A stretch of 11,377 nt of DNA, taken from the NCBI GenBank assembly GCA_029974035.1, contig JARKQG010000118.1:1-11377 (forward strand), read 5' to 3'. The notes under the pieces were generated by a model that made no database searches, was not told the DNA's origin, and was given only the letters and a program-made list of their open reading frames with translations. Shown here in pieces: positions 1 to 5,951 of the stretch. Numbering within the stretch: the first letter of the stretch is position 1; each line of letters opens with the position of its first letter. The position numbers and the translations under genes are program-made. Origin of the DNA: Eubacteriales bacterium. Lineage in GTDB: Bacteria; Bacillota_A; Clostridia; Christensenellales; Aristaeellaceae.

Positions 1-1
1 T

Positions 2-109
2 CCACCGGATGATGGAAGCAATCCGCAGAAGAAAGAGCCAGGGGATACCCATGCCAATTTGACGGAGACGGACGGGGTAAATACGCAAATATCGGCAAGA
101 ACAGGCTGA
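2..109 (+). CDS. C-terminal tail of an upstream protein (partial)
   Basis: An open frame enters from the left edge and ends at TGA 107-109, giving 35 residues that are hydrophilic and rich in Pro, Asp, Asn, Thr and Gly, like a disordered C-terminal tail. An intrinsic terminator starts at base 100, so its first stem overlaps the stop codon. This supports a + strand gene ending here. A second frame, starting at base 3 and ending at TGA 60-62, is also open from the edge and would leave a more usual 37-base gap to the hairpin. I cannot decide firmly between them. No family can be assigned. Confidence 0.4.
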   Translation, partial: PPDDGSNPQKKEPGDTHANLTETDGVNTQISARTG

Positions 110-134
110 TTTCAGGCAGAATCAGCCTGTTTTT
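100..134 (+). terminator. Intrinsic terminator of the upstream gene
   Basis: A perfect 12-bp stem, AACAGGCTGATT (100-111) with AATCAGCCTGTT (120-131), has an 8-base loop and runs directly into a T tract (130-134). This is a textbook rho-independent terminator on the + strand. It closes a gene lying to the left of the window. Confidence 0.9.
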
Positions 135-150
135 GAATTGAACAATGAAA

Positions 151-174
151 AATCCGTCTCTTTCGAGACGGATT
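151..174. other. Perfect 10-bp hairpin between two terminators
   Basis: AATCCGTCTC (151-160) pairs perfectly with GAGACGGATT (165-174) around a 4-base loop. On the + strand no T tract follows, so it is not a normal + strand terminator. On the - strand the loop is GAAA (a GNRA tetraloop) and the stem runs into five Ts, so it would work as a minus-strand terminator, but I see no minus-strand gene to its right that would need one. It may instead be part of a composite terminator with the next hairpin, 6 bases away. Confidence 0.6.
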
Positions 175-180
175 GTCCAG

Positions 181-207
181 GACCGCCTGAAAGGGCGGTC
201 GTTTTTT
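181..207 (+). terminator. Second + strand intrinsic terminator
   Basis: GACCGCC (181-187) pairs with GGCGGTC (194-200) around a 6-base loop, followed after one G by six Ts (202-207). This is a standard rho-independent terminator. It lies about 50 bases after the first one, so it is either a backup or ends a short transcript beginning between the two. Confidence 0.8.
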
Positions 208-233
208 GCGCCAAAGGCCGCCGTGTCCCGCGC

Positions 234-262
234 TTGACAACCGCTTTGCAAGCTGTTATCCT
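234..262 (+). promoter_or_regulatory. Promoter of the TetR-family regulator gene
   Basis: A perfect -35 box TTGACA (234-239) is followed by a 17-base spacer and TATCCT (257-262), with an upstream TG (254-255) that makes an extended -10 element. Transcription would start near 269, leaving a leader of about 45 bases before the regulator's start codon. It lies just after the terminator at 181-207, so it is the first promoter for the regulator and amidase genes. Confidence 0.75.
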
Positions 263-292
263 ATAAAACAGACCAAAGTATCACATAATTAC

Positions 293-315
293 AAAACCGG
301 AAGAAGGTCGGTTTT
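293..315 (+). promoter_or_regulatory. Inverted repeat around the regulator's ribosome binding site
   Basis: AAAACCG (293-299) and CGGTTTT (309-315) form a perfect 7-base inverted repeat with a 9-base centre. The centre holds the ribosome binding site AGAAGG (302-307), and the right arm ends at the base before the ATG at 316. It could be an operator for autorepression, since TetR proteins usually bind palindromes near their own gene, or an RNA hairpin that limits translation. The arms lie downstream of the -10 box. The function is inferred. Confidence 0.4.
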
Positions 316-1017
316 ATGAAAAAGGGCGATGCGCGTCGCCAGGAGATCCTTCGTGCCGCGGAAAAGCTCTTCTACATGAAGGGCTACGAGAACACATCCA
401 TCCAGGATGTGCTGATGGAGGCGGCCATTTCAAAGGGCGGGTTTTACCATCATTTTGAATCAAAGCTGAGTCTGTTGGAGCAGATCGCGCTGGCCCGAAC
501 CGAAGAGGGCTACGAGCGGGCGGAGCGGGCGGTGGAGGGCTGTGCCGGCGACGCCACCGAGAAGCTCAACCTGCTCTTTGACGTGGGCGGCTTTTTTGAA
601 ACCGGGGATATGGACTACATTGGCCTGATGATCCGGGTGATCTATCAGGACGGCTCTGTACAGCTGCGGGACGTGATCAAGAAGCTGCGCGTCGACCGGT
701 ATGAGCCGCTGCTCACGCGGGTCATTCATGAGGGGGCCGCAAACGGGATCTTCTACACCGCCTACCCGGACAACCTGGCGCGTCTGATCCTTTTGATGGA
801 CAACGCGCTGACGGACGAGATTGCGCTCGCGCTGACGGGCGAGGACGCCGCCGAGCACATGGCCGGCCTGGTTGACCTGATGGGTGCCTACCGCAGCGGC
901 GTGGAGCGCCTTTTGAACGCGCCCTATGGCTCCGTGCGGCTGGTGGGGCTGGAGCGGATTGCCCAGGTGGCGCAGCGGATGGAGCGGGAGGCGCGCCACA
1001 CGGCCGGCGCGCAGTAA
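316..1017 (+). CDS. TetR/AcrR-family transcriptional regulator
   Basis: The 233-residue protein has the typical one-domain DNA-binding start of this family. A first helix (about 8-21, RQEILRAAEKLF) leads to a helix-turn-helix at about 26-46, ending in the hallmark SKGGFYHHFESK (39-50). The remaining ~180 residues are helical and variable, as expected for the ligand-binding and dimerisation part. The ATG at 316 has AGAAGG 8 bases upstream. TetR proteins are usually dimeric repressors released by a small molecule, but nothing here identifies the ligand. The next gene on the same strand is a cell-wall amidase 59 bases downstream with no clear promoter or strong terminator between, so the two may be cotranscribed. 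Self-control through the inverted repeat at 293-315 is plausible. The family call is firm; the target is unknown. Confidence 0.93.
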   Translation: MKKGDARRQEILRAAEKLFYMKGYENTSIQDVLMEAAISKGGFYHHFESKLSLLEQIALARTEEGYERAERAVEGCAGDATEKLNLLFDVGGFFETGDMDYIGLMIRVIYQDGSVQLRDVIKKLRVDRYEPLLTRVIHEGAANGIFYTAYPDNLARLILLMDNALTDEIALALTGEDAAEHMAGLVDLMGAYRSGVERLLNAPYGSVRLVGLERIAQVAQRMEREARHTAGAQ

Positions 1018-1041
1018 AGCTTGGAACCATTTGCGCGCCGG
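1004..1041 (+). promoter_or_regulatory. GC-rich inverted repeat spanning the regulator's stop codon
   Basis: CCGGCGCGC (1004-1012) pairs perfectly with GCGCGCCGG (1033-1041) across a 20-base loop containing the TAA at 1015-1017. Only TTCTGTC follows, not a real T tract, so it is at best a weak terminator. It may reduce read-through or protect RNA between regulator and amidase. Confidence 0.45.
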
Positions 1042-1075
1042 TTCTGTCATATAGGGCAAAGGGAGTGTGACAGGA
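1042..1075 (+). promoter_or_regulatory. Inverted repeat enclosing the amidase ribosome binding site
   Basis: CTGTCA (1044-1049) and TGACAG (1068-1073) are perfect inverted arms, extendable by two further pairs (one of them G-U). The 18-base centre contains the AAAGGGAG ribosome binding site (1058-1065), and the TTG start follows at 1077. It could be an RNA hairpin or a protein-binding site. It abuts the hairpin at 1004-1041, so the two could form stacked structures. Confidence 0.35.
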
Positions 1076-1076
1076 T

Positions 1077-2102
1077 TTGAAAAAGCCCTGGATGCTGATT
1101 GCGTCGCTCGCGCTGATTGTCGCCGTGGCGGCGGGTATTTTTCTGGTAGTCCGCACCATGAACCGTGAGGGGGACGCCACCGCAATCGTTCCGCAGGAGG
1201 CGGACGGCCTCACCGCAACCGTCGAACCGGACGCCGGGGCCGAGGACGCTGCGCCGGGCGCGGCGACACTGGCGCCCACGGCGACCGCCCGGGCTACGGC
1301 TTCGCCGGCGCCGGCCCCAACGCCGGTTGCCACGCCGTCTCCGACCCCGGTCCCCACGCCGTCTCCGACGCCGTCTCCGACGCCGACGCCCAAGCCGCTG
1401 CCGCTGGCGGGGCTTAAAATCGGCATTGATCCGGGGCATCAGCTGCACGGAAACTCCAGCCAGGAACCCGTCGCCCCGGGCAGCAAGGAAACGAAGGCCA
1501 AGGTTTCCAGCGGCACCTCCGGCCGCGTGACCGGAAGGGCCGAGCACGAGGTCAACCTGGAGATCGCGCTCAAGTTCCGCGACGCGCTCAAGGCCCAGGG
1601 CGCGGAGGTCAAGATGACCCGTGAAATCGCCGACGTGGACATATCCAACGTCGAGCGCGCCGAGATGATGAACGAATGGGGCGCGGACCTCGTACTGCGG
1701 CTGCACTGCAACGGTGTATCCAACGCCAAGGCCAACGGCATCGGGCTGTACGTCAAGACGAAGGGCGAGGGCGCGGAAGCGTCGCTCACCTACGCGGAGG
1801 CCATCATTCGCCGCATGGTCGAGGAGACCGGCGCCAACGAGGACGGCGTATTCCGCCGCGATACCTATTCCGGCCTCAACTGGTCTACGGTGCCCAACAT
1901 TCTGGTGGAGATGGGTTATATGACCAACGAGAAAGAGGACAGGCTGCTGAGCGACCCGGAGTATCAGCAAAAGCTGATCGACGGCATGGTGAAGGGTGTG
2001 GCGGACTGCTTTGGCAGGACGCTCGAGGAGGGCGGACGCGCGATCGCGGTGGAGACGGAAGCGGCGCCCGCCGACCCGATGGGGGACGCCGGGGGAGAAT
2101 AG
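1077..2102 (+). CDS. Membrane-anchored N-acetylmuramoyl-L-alanine amidase (Amidase_3)
   Basis: The enzyme cleaves the bond between N-acetylmuramic acid and L-alanine in peptidoglycan, so it acts outside the cell in wall remodelling or cell separation. The 341-residue protein has a short basic start, one hydrophobic segment (about 6-26; signal anchor or signal peptide), a Pro/Thr/Ser linker (about 66-108) and a zinc amidase domain (about 112-315). Likely zinc and catalytic residues are visible: H121 in IDPGHQ, E156 in AEHEVNL, H210 in LRLHCNG and E278 in VEMGYMTN. The acidic, Ala-rich tail from about 316 has no recognised domain. The TTG at 1077 is chosen because AAAGGGAG lies 11 bases upstream and it places the membrane segment at the N-terminus. 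The gene follows the TetR regulator and may be controlled by it. The class call is firm; its exact cellular role is not known. Confidence 0.92.
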   Translation: MKKPWMLIASLALIVAVAAGIFLVVRTMNREGDATAIVPQEADGLTATVEPDAGAEDAAPGAATLAPTATARATASPAPAPTPVATPSPTPVPTPSPTPSPTPTPKPLPLAGLKIGIDPGHQLHGNSSQEPVAPGSKETKAKVSSGTSGRVTGRAEHEVNLEIALKFRDALKAQGAEVKMTREIADVDISNVERAEMMNEWGADLVLRLHCNGVSNAKANGIGLYVKTKGEGAEASLTYAEAIIRRMVEETGANEDGVFRRDTYSGLNWSTVPNILVEMGYMTNEKEDRLLSDPEYQQKLIDGMVKGVADCFGRTLEEGGRAIAVETEAAPADPMGDAGGE

Positions 2103-2152
2103 CGCCGGCCCCCCGAAGCCCCTTGACGGCCGCCCTTTGCGGGAGAAAGATT

Positions 2153-2172
2153 GCCGCCCCGTTTGGGGCGGC
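2153..2172. terminator. Hairpin between converging amidase and ttcA genes
   Basis: GCCGCCCC (2153-2160) pairs perfectly with GGGGCGGC (2165-2172) around GTTT. It lies between the + strand amidase stop (2102) and the - strand ttcA stop (2179), where a shared bidirectional terminator is expected. The T tracts are poor on both sides (GCTTTGTCATTT on +, AATCTTTCT on -), so it is probably a modest terminator. Confidence 0.65.
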
Positions 2173-2178
2173 GCTTTG

Positions 2179-2898
2179 TCATTTCGGGCGGTTCCAGAGC
2201 CCGTACTGGGCCTCGTTTTGGAGCGCCGAGAGCATCAGTTCCCGCGCATTGGGAAACTGCCGGCAGATGTGATCCAGAAGCGCCTCCACGTCGTCCCGCC
2301 GGGTATGGCCGTTGGCGGGGCAGGGCGATGGGATGACCGGCAGGTTCAGCACCTTCGCCATGTGGATCACGTGTTTTTCCGGCAGGTATACCAGCGGCCG
2401 GATCTGGGTGATTCCCGTGCGCGAAAGGTATGTGACGGGGTGAAAGGTATGGATGCGCCCCTCGTGGAGCAGCGACAAAAACAGCGTTTCGATGGCGTCG
2501 TCCCGGTGATGCCCCAGCGCCAGCTTGTTGAAGCCGCCGGCCACGCACAGATCGTTCAGCGCGCCGCGGCGCATCTTCGCGCACAGCGCGCAGGGGTTTT
2601 TTTCGCGGCGCTCCTCAAAGATGACCCGGCCGATTTCGGTTGCCTTCACCGTGTAGGGTACGCCCAGCTCGGCGCACAGCGCGTCCACGCCGGCGGTATC
2701 GAAGGGCTCGAAGCCCATCGTCAGCGTGAAGGCGGCCAGCTCGTAGGGCACCTTGCAGAACTTTTTGTATAGCGCCAGCGCATACAAAAGCAGCAGGCTG
2801 TCCTTGCCGCCGGATACGCCCACCGCGATGCGGTCGCCCGCCTCGATCATATGAAAATCCTGATCCGCCCTGCGGAGGCAGCCCAACACCTGCTTCAT
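2179..2898 (-). CDS. ttcA: TtcA-type tRNA 2-thiocytidine biosynthesis protein
   Basis: TtcA puts sulfur on cytidine 32 of certain tRNAs, using ATP to activate the base and an iron-sulfur cluster. The 239-residue protein shows the ATP-binding PP-loop SGGKDS (29-34), the CxxC pair C103/C106 in NPCALC, a third cysteine C193 in SPCPANGHTRR, and GHHRDDAIET (129-138). In E. coli TtcA the three equivalent cysteines hold the cluster, so cluster binding is expected here. It is shorter than the E. coli protein (311 residues), as is usual for clostridial members. The ATG at 2898 lies 4 bases after the mgtE stop, with a weak GGTGA site overlapping that stop, which suggests translational coupling to mgtE. 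Related PP-loop enzymes (TtuA-like) thiolate other tRNA positions, so the target base is inferred. Confidence 0.88.
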   Translation of the reverse strand: MKQVLGCLRRADQDFHMIEAGDRIAVGVSGGKDSLLLLYALALYKKFCKVPYELAAFTLTMGFEPFDTAGVDALCAELGVPYTVKATEIGRVIFEERREKNPCALCAKMRRGALNDLCVAGGFNKLALGHHRDDAIETLFLSLLHEGRIHTFHPVTYLSRTGITQIRPLVYLPEKHVIHMAKVLNLPVIPSPCPANGHTRRDDVEALLDHICRQFPNARELMLSALQNEAQYGLWNRPK

Positions 2899-2902
2899 CG
2901 CG

Positions 2903-4261
2903 TCACCGGATCAAGAGCGTCGCCAGCGAGAAGAGCACGGCCAGCGATGCCGCGTCCACCAGGGTGGTCAGCGCCTGCCCGGCGACCGCGGCCGGATCCA
3001 TGCCGAGGCGGTCGGCAAACATCGGCACGAGGCAGCCCAGGGCCTTGGACAGCACGACGGTGACCACCATGCTCAGCGACACCATCAGCGCGGTGCGGGA
3101 TTCGACGCGGCTGACAAGGACCATTCGAAGGCCGTTGACCAGTGCCAGCACCGCCCCGACCATGACCGCCACGCGGATCTCCTTCCAGAGCACCTTCGCG
3201 ATGTCTGAAAACTCGATTTCACCCAGCGACAGGCCGCGCACGATCAGTGTGGAGGACTGGGAGATGCAGTTGCCGCCGGTGTTCATCATGACCGGGATTG
3301 CCGCGGTCAGCGCCAGCCACAAGGCTTCGCTGCCCTCAAAGGCCGGGCCGTATCGGGTGATGATCCAGCTGGCCACGGTGCTCAGCACCAGCAGGATCAC
3401 AAGCCACGGGAGGCGGTTGAGAGCCATGCGCAGAACGCCCGTATGCAGGTAATCCTCGTCGGAGGGCAGGATGGCGGCCATGCGCTCAAAGTCCTCGGTG
3501 TTCTTTTCCTCGATCACGTCCACCACGTCGTCCACGGTGATGATGCCCACCAGCCGCTCCTCCTTGTCCACCACGGGGATGGACATCAGATCGTACTTGC
3601 GCACGGTTTCGGCCACGCTGTCCCGCTCGTCCAGCGTGTGGACGCTGATGACGTTCGTCTCCATCAGCTTTTCGATCTTCGTTTCATCGTCGGCGATGAT
3701 GAGCTTTCTGAGCGCCACCGTGCCGATCAGGTGCCGGGCGGCGTCGATCACATAGATGGTGTAGATGGTTTCCTTATCGATGCCGGTGCGCTTGATCTCC
3801 TCCATCGCCTCGCGCACGGGGATATCCTTGTGGAATTCGCAGTATTCGATGGTCATGATGGAGCCGGCGGAGTCCTCCGGATAGCGCAGAAACTGGTTGA
3901 TGGTGTCGCGCCGCGCCCGGTCGGTGAACTGCAGGATGCGCTTGACCACGTTGGCCGGAAGTTCCTCCAGAAAATCCACCGCGTCGTCGATGAACATCTC
4001 GTCCACCAGCGCGCTCAGCTCACTGTCTTCGACGGACTCGATCAGCGCCTCGCGCTGGTCGCTGTCCATATAGGTGAACACGTCCGAGGCGATGTCCTTG
4101 GGCAGGATGCGAAACACCGCCAGCAGCTTCTCCCGGTCAAGGGTTTCGAGGTATTCGGCGATGTCCACCTCGTTGAGCATCCGAAGCGCGCCTCTGAGCT
4201 CACCGTGGCGTCCATGCTTGAGCAGATCGTCCAGCCGGGGCCTTATCTCGTCAAAATCCAA
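2903..4261 (-). CDS. mgtE: Magnesium channel/transporter MgtE
   Basis: MgtE is a dimeric, magnesium-gated channel of the cell membrane that imports Mg2+. The 452-residue protein has the full standard layout: an acidic helical N domain (about 1-130), two CBS domains (about 135-255), and a membrane part from about 285 with roughly five hydrophobic segments. Family landmarks are the NTGGNCISQSSTLIVRG stretch (327-343) and D422 in GMDPAA, matching the pore aspartate. Length is normal. The TTG start at 4261 has GGAGG (4269-4273) 7 bases upstream and gives the usual N domain. A good promoter lies 67 bases upstream (4328-4356). The predicted leader of about 60 bases is too short for an M-box magnesium riboswitch, so gating by the protein's own cytosolic domains is probably the main control. 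ttcA follows 4 bases downstream. Confidence 0.97.
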   Translation of the reverse strand: MDFDEIRPRLDDLLKHGRHGELRGALRMLNEVDIAEYLETLDREKLLAVFRILPKDIASDVFTYMDSDQREALIESVEDSELSALVDEMFIDDAVDFLEELPANVVKRILQFTDRARRDTINQFLRYPEDSAGSIMTIEYCEFHKDIPVREAMEEIKRTGIDKETIYTIYVIDAARHLIGTVALRKLIIADDETKIEKLMETNVISVHTLDERDSVAETVRKYDLMSIPVVDKEERLVGIITVDDVVDVIEEKNTEDFERMAAILPSDEDYLHTGVLRMALNRLPWLVILLVLSTVASWIITRYGPAFEGSEALWLALTAAIPVMMNTGGNCISQSSTLIVRGLSLGEIEFSDIAKVLWKEIRVAVMVGAVLALVNGLRMVLVSRVESRTALMVSLSMVVTVVLSKALGCLVPMFADRLGMDPAAVAGQALTTLVDAASLAVLFSLATLLIR

Positions 4262-4327
4262 GGTTCTTCCTCCATTCGGGCGGTTCGGGCGCGGAAAGGG
4301 ACGGGGTGTTCCAATTCCGACGCATCC

Positions 4328-4356
4328 ATGATAAACGGGTTTGTCCTGTTCGTCAA
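4328..4356 (-). promoter_or_regulatory. Promoter of mgtE-ttcA, overlapping the upstream stop codon
   Basis: On the minus strand TTGACG (4351-4356) is followed by exactly 17 bases and TATCAT (4328-4333). Both boxes match the housekeeping consensus at 5 of 6 positions. The TGA inside the -35 box (4353-4355) is the stop codon of the zinc-ribbon gene. I see no terminator between the two genes, so mgtE can also receive read-through from upstream. Confidence 0.75.
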
Positions 4357-5738
4357 GAGGGGTTCTGGCTTTGCGGAGCCAGGATGTACCGGGCGGTCAA
4401 CCGCGGGCAGTAGACGTCGTTGTAGAAGTAGTTGCCGTTGCCGGCCACGTCCGCATAGGCGGTGTAGGTGACGCCCAAGGAGGGGCTGGAGAGGGAGGAG
4501 ACGTTGTCCAGGATCACGTACTGCGGCTCGTCCTCGGTGCCCACGTTCATCACCAGAAGCGGGGTTTCTCCTTCAATGATTTCCACCACCGGGCCCACGC
4601 ATTTGAAGATCTTGCCAAACCACTGGCGGTAGGTGAGCGTCAGGTTCTTCCAGTCCATCTTCCAGGCCTTGCGGGAGTAATCGTTGAGGGAGGGGATGTA
4701 GTTGACGTGCACCGAAACCACCGAATCGGTCATCCCCGGCTTTTGCGCGCGGAAGGTGACGACGTTGTCACCGATGACGGTAAACTTCGCCTTGAAGGAA
4801 AAGTCGCCGTTCTGTTCGATCTTGATGGAGTCCTCCACGTGGTCGGTGTCCACCACCAGGGTGGCGGAGGGGTCCGTGGTGCCCTTGATGACCATGGTGT
4901 CCTTCGAGGAGGACTTGTCCAGGTTCATGTAGGGCTCCAGCGGGATCTCCTGCGGCTCCCGGTAGAGCACGATGTCCTTGCGGGTTTCCCTGTGGTTCTG
5001 GGTGGCCACGAGGATCGAAATATTGTTGTCGCCGTAGCCCACGTTGATGTTGGCGGACAGCTTGCCCTCAAAGTCCACCACGTCGGTCACATCCTCGCCG
5101 TTGACGAGCACCCTGGAGTCAGGCACCACCTGCAACTGCATCGGATAGATGGAATTGACGACCTCCTGAAAGTCCTCGGACGGGTTGATGAGGGTCAGCG
5201 GGGATTCGGGCACATCGACGGTCAGTTCCAGCGGCGGAAGCTCCGTCCGGGCGCCGCTTTCGCTCTCCAGCACCGGCGTCATCGTGATGACGGCGGCCTC
5301 CACATCCTCGGGGTTTTCGTCAAACCAGCTGCTGTCGGGGATTTCAATGCGCGCCAGGCCGCCCGTCAACAGGTAGGACTGGTCCAGTTCCTTGATGAAT
5401 ACGGAATTCCCGTCCTCGCCGTAAAAGGTGATGGCGTGGCCCACGCGGCCGTCTTCCAGCGTGATCTCCTCCACGTCGGGGGCCATGCGGCCGCCCACCG
5501 TGTAGGCGCGCGAAAGGCGCCACGCGTCAAACCAGTAGTACAGCCGGTAGCTCGCAAGGCACAAAAAGGTGATCGAGACCAGGGCGAACACCGTCCACAT
5601 CAGCCCGTTGGCGACGCGCGCGGCGCGGCCGGGTGTCTTGCGGGCGGACGTGGAGCCCAAGGCGTCCATCGCCTGGTTGCAGCGGGGGCAGAGGGCTTGC
5701 CCTTCGGCAACGGTGGCCCCGCAGTTCGGACATTTCAA
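4353..5738 (-). CDS. Zinc-ribbon, single-pass membrane protein with extracytoplasmic beta domains
   Basis: No function is recognised for this 461-residue protein. It starts with a four-cysteine zinc ribbon (C3, C6, C17, C20; CPNCG and CPRCN), then a basic linker, one membrane segment (about 45-64) and about 390 residues predicted outside the cell. This outer part holds two stretches resembling bacterial Ig-like/glucodextranase-B-like folds (about 180-262 and 265-347), with their VNG...NNISILVA and GDFSF...GDNVVTFRA patterns. A C-terminal stretch (about 365-453) looks OB-like. The order resembles TcaA-type envelope proteins of Gram-positives, suggesting a role in envelope sensing or assembly; this is inference. 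The TTG at 5738 is chosen because GGAGG (5747-5751) lies 8 bases upstream and the zinc ribbon begins at residue 3. The frame stays open upstream to 6416, but that part runs through the promoter and an opposing gene. Its stop lies in the mgtE promoter. Confidence 0.88.
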   Translation of the reverse strand: MKCPNCGATVAEGQALCPRCNQAMDALGSTSARKTPGRAARVANGLMWTVFALVSITFLCLASYRLYYWFDAWRLSRAYTVGGRMAPDVEEITLEDGRVGHAITFYGEDGNSVFIKELDQSYLLTGGLARIEIPDSSWFDENPEDVEAAVITMTPVLESESGARTELPPLELTVDVPESPLTLINPSEDFQEVVNSIYPMQLQVVPDSRVLVNGEDVTDVVDFEGKLSANINVGYGDNNISILVATQNHRETRKDIVLYREPQEIPLEPYMNLDKSSSKDTMVIKGTTDPSATLVVDTDHVEDSIKIEQNGDFSFKAKFTVIGDNVVTFRAQKPGMTDSVVSVHVNYIPSLNDYSRKAWKMDWKNLTLTYRQWFGKIFKCVGPVVEIIEGETPLLVMNVGTEDEPQYVILDNVSSLSSPSLGVTYTAYADVAGNGNYFYNDVYCPRLTARYILAPQSQNPS

Positions 5739-5762
5739 AACGTATACCTCCGGATGGTGCCG

Positions 5763-5777
5763 CGCGCTGAAGGCGCG
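5763..5777 (-). promoter_or_regulatory. Small hairpin in the leader of the zinc-ribbon gene
   Basis: CGCGC (5763-5767) and GCGCG (5773-5777) form a perfect 5-bp stem with a 5-base loop. It lies inside the predicted leader of about 60 bases, 12 bases before the ribosome binding site. It may affect RNA stability; nothing stronger can be said. Confidence 0.3.
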
Positions 5778-5804
5778 AAAAATCGGGGTGGTTCGCCAGC
5801 TAGA

Positions 5805-5833
5805 ATTATATTCTTTCGCGGGCTTTCTGTCAA
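5805..5833 (-). promoter_or_regulatory. Perfect consensus promoter of the zinc-ribbon gene
   Basis: On the minus strand TTGACA (5828-5833), a 17-base spacer and TATAAT (5805-5810) match the housekeeping sigma consensus at all 12 positions. Transcription would begin near 5798, giving a leader of about 60 bases. It points away from the promoter at 5892-5919; the two -35 boxes are 58 bases apart. Confidence 0.88.
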
Positions 5834-5875
5834 AACCCTTTCTGTTGGCGCGCTTTTCACACGGAAACTGAAGAT

Positions 5876-5898
5876 TTGTCATAAAATTTGATCGACAA
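5876..5898. promoter_or_regulatory. Inverted repeat overlapping the -35 box of the operon promoter
   Basis: TTGTC (5876-5880) and GACAA (5894-5898) are perfect inverted arms 13 bases apart. The right arm overlaps the -35 box of the rightward promoter. Position suits an operator, but 5-base arms can arise by chance and no regulator is indicated. Confidence 0.25.
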
Positions 5899-5919
5899 GC
5901 CGCCCGCACATGGTATAAT
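5892..5919 (+). promoter_or_regulatory. Promoter of the five-gene operon (5952-11167)
   Basis: TCGACA (5892-5897, 5 of 6 to consensus), a 16-base spacer and a perfect TATAAT (5914-5919), with TG at 5911-5912 that makes an extended -10. Transcription would start near 5926, leaving a short leader of about 25 bases before the TTG at 5952. No further promoter is obvious in the small gaps downstream, so this one probably serves all five genes. Confidence 0.8.
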
Positions 5920-5951
5920 AAAGGCATGTTTGAACCGGGAGGGATGGTTTT

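Noticed and set aside
4262..4352. M-box magnesium riboswitch before mgtE
   Set aside because: The promoter at 4328-4356 leaves only about 60 bases of leader, far shorter than an M-box, and no matching helices are seen.
3443..4471. 342-residue + strand frame opposite mgtE
   Set aside because: It mirrors mgtE, has low-quality composition and no start context; a shadow.
4341..5891. 516-residue + strand frame opposite the zinc-ribbon gene
   Set aside because: It is rich in His, Val, Gly and Arg with no domain, and mirrors the codons of the real gene; a GC-bias shadow.
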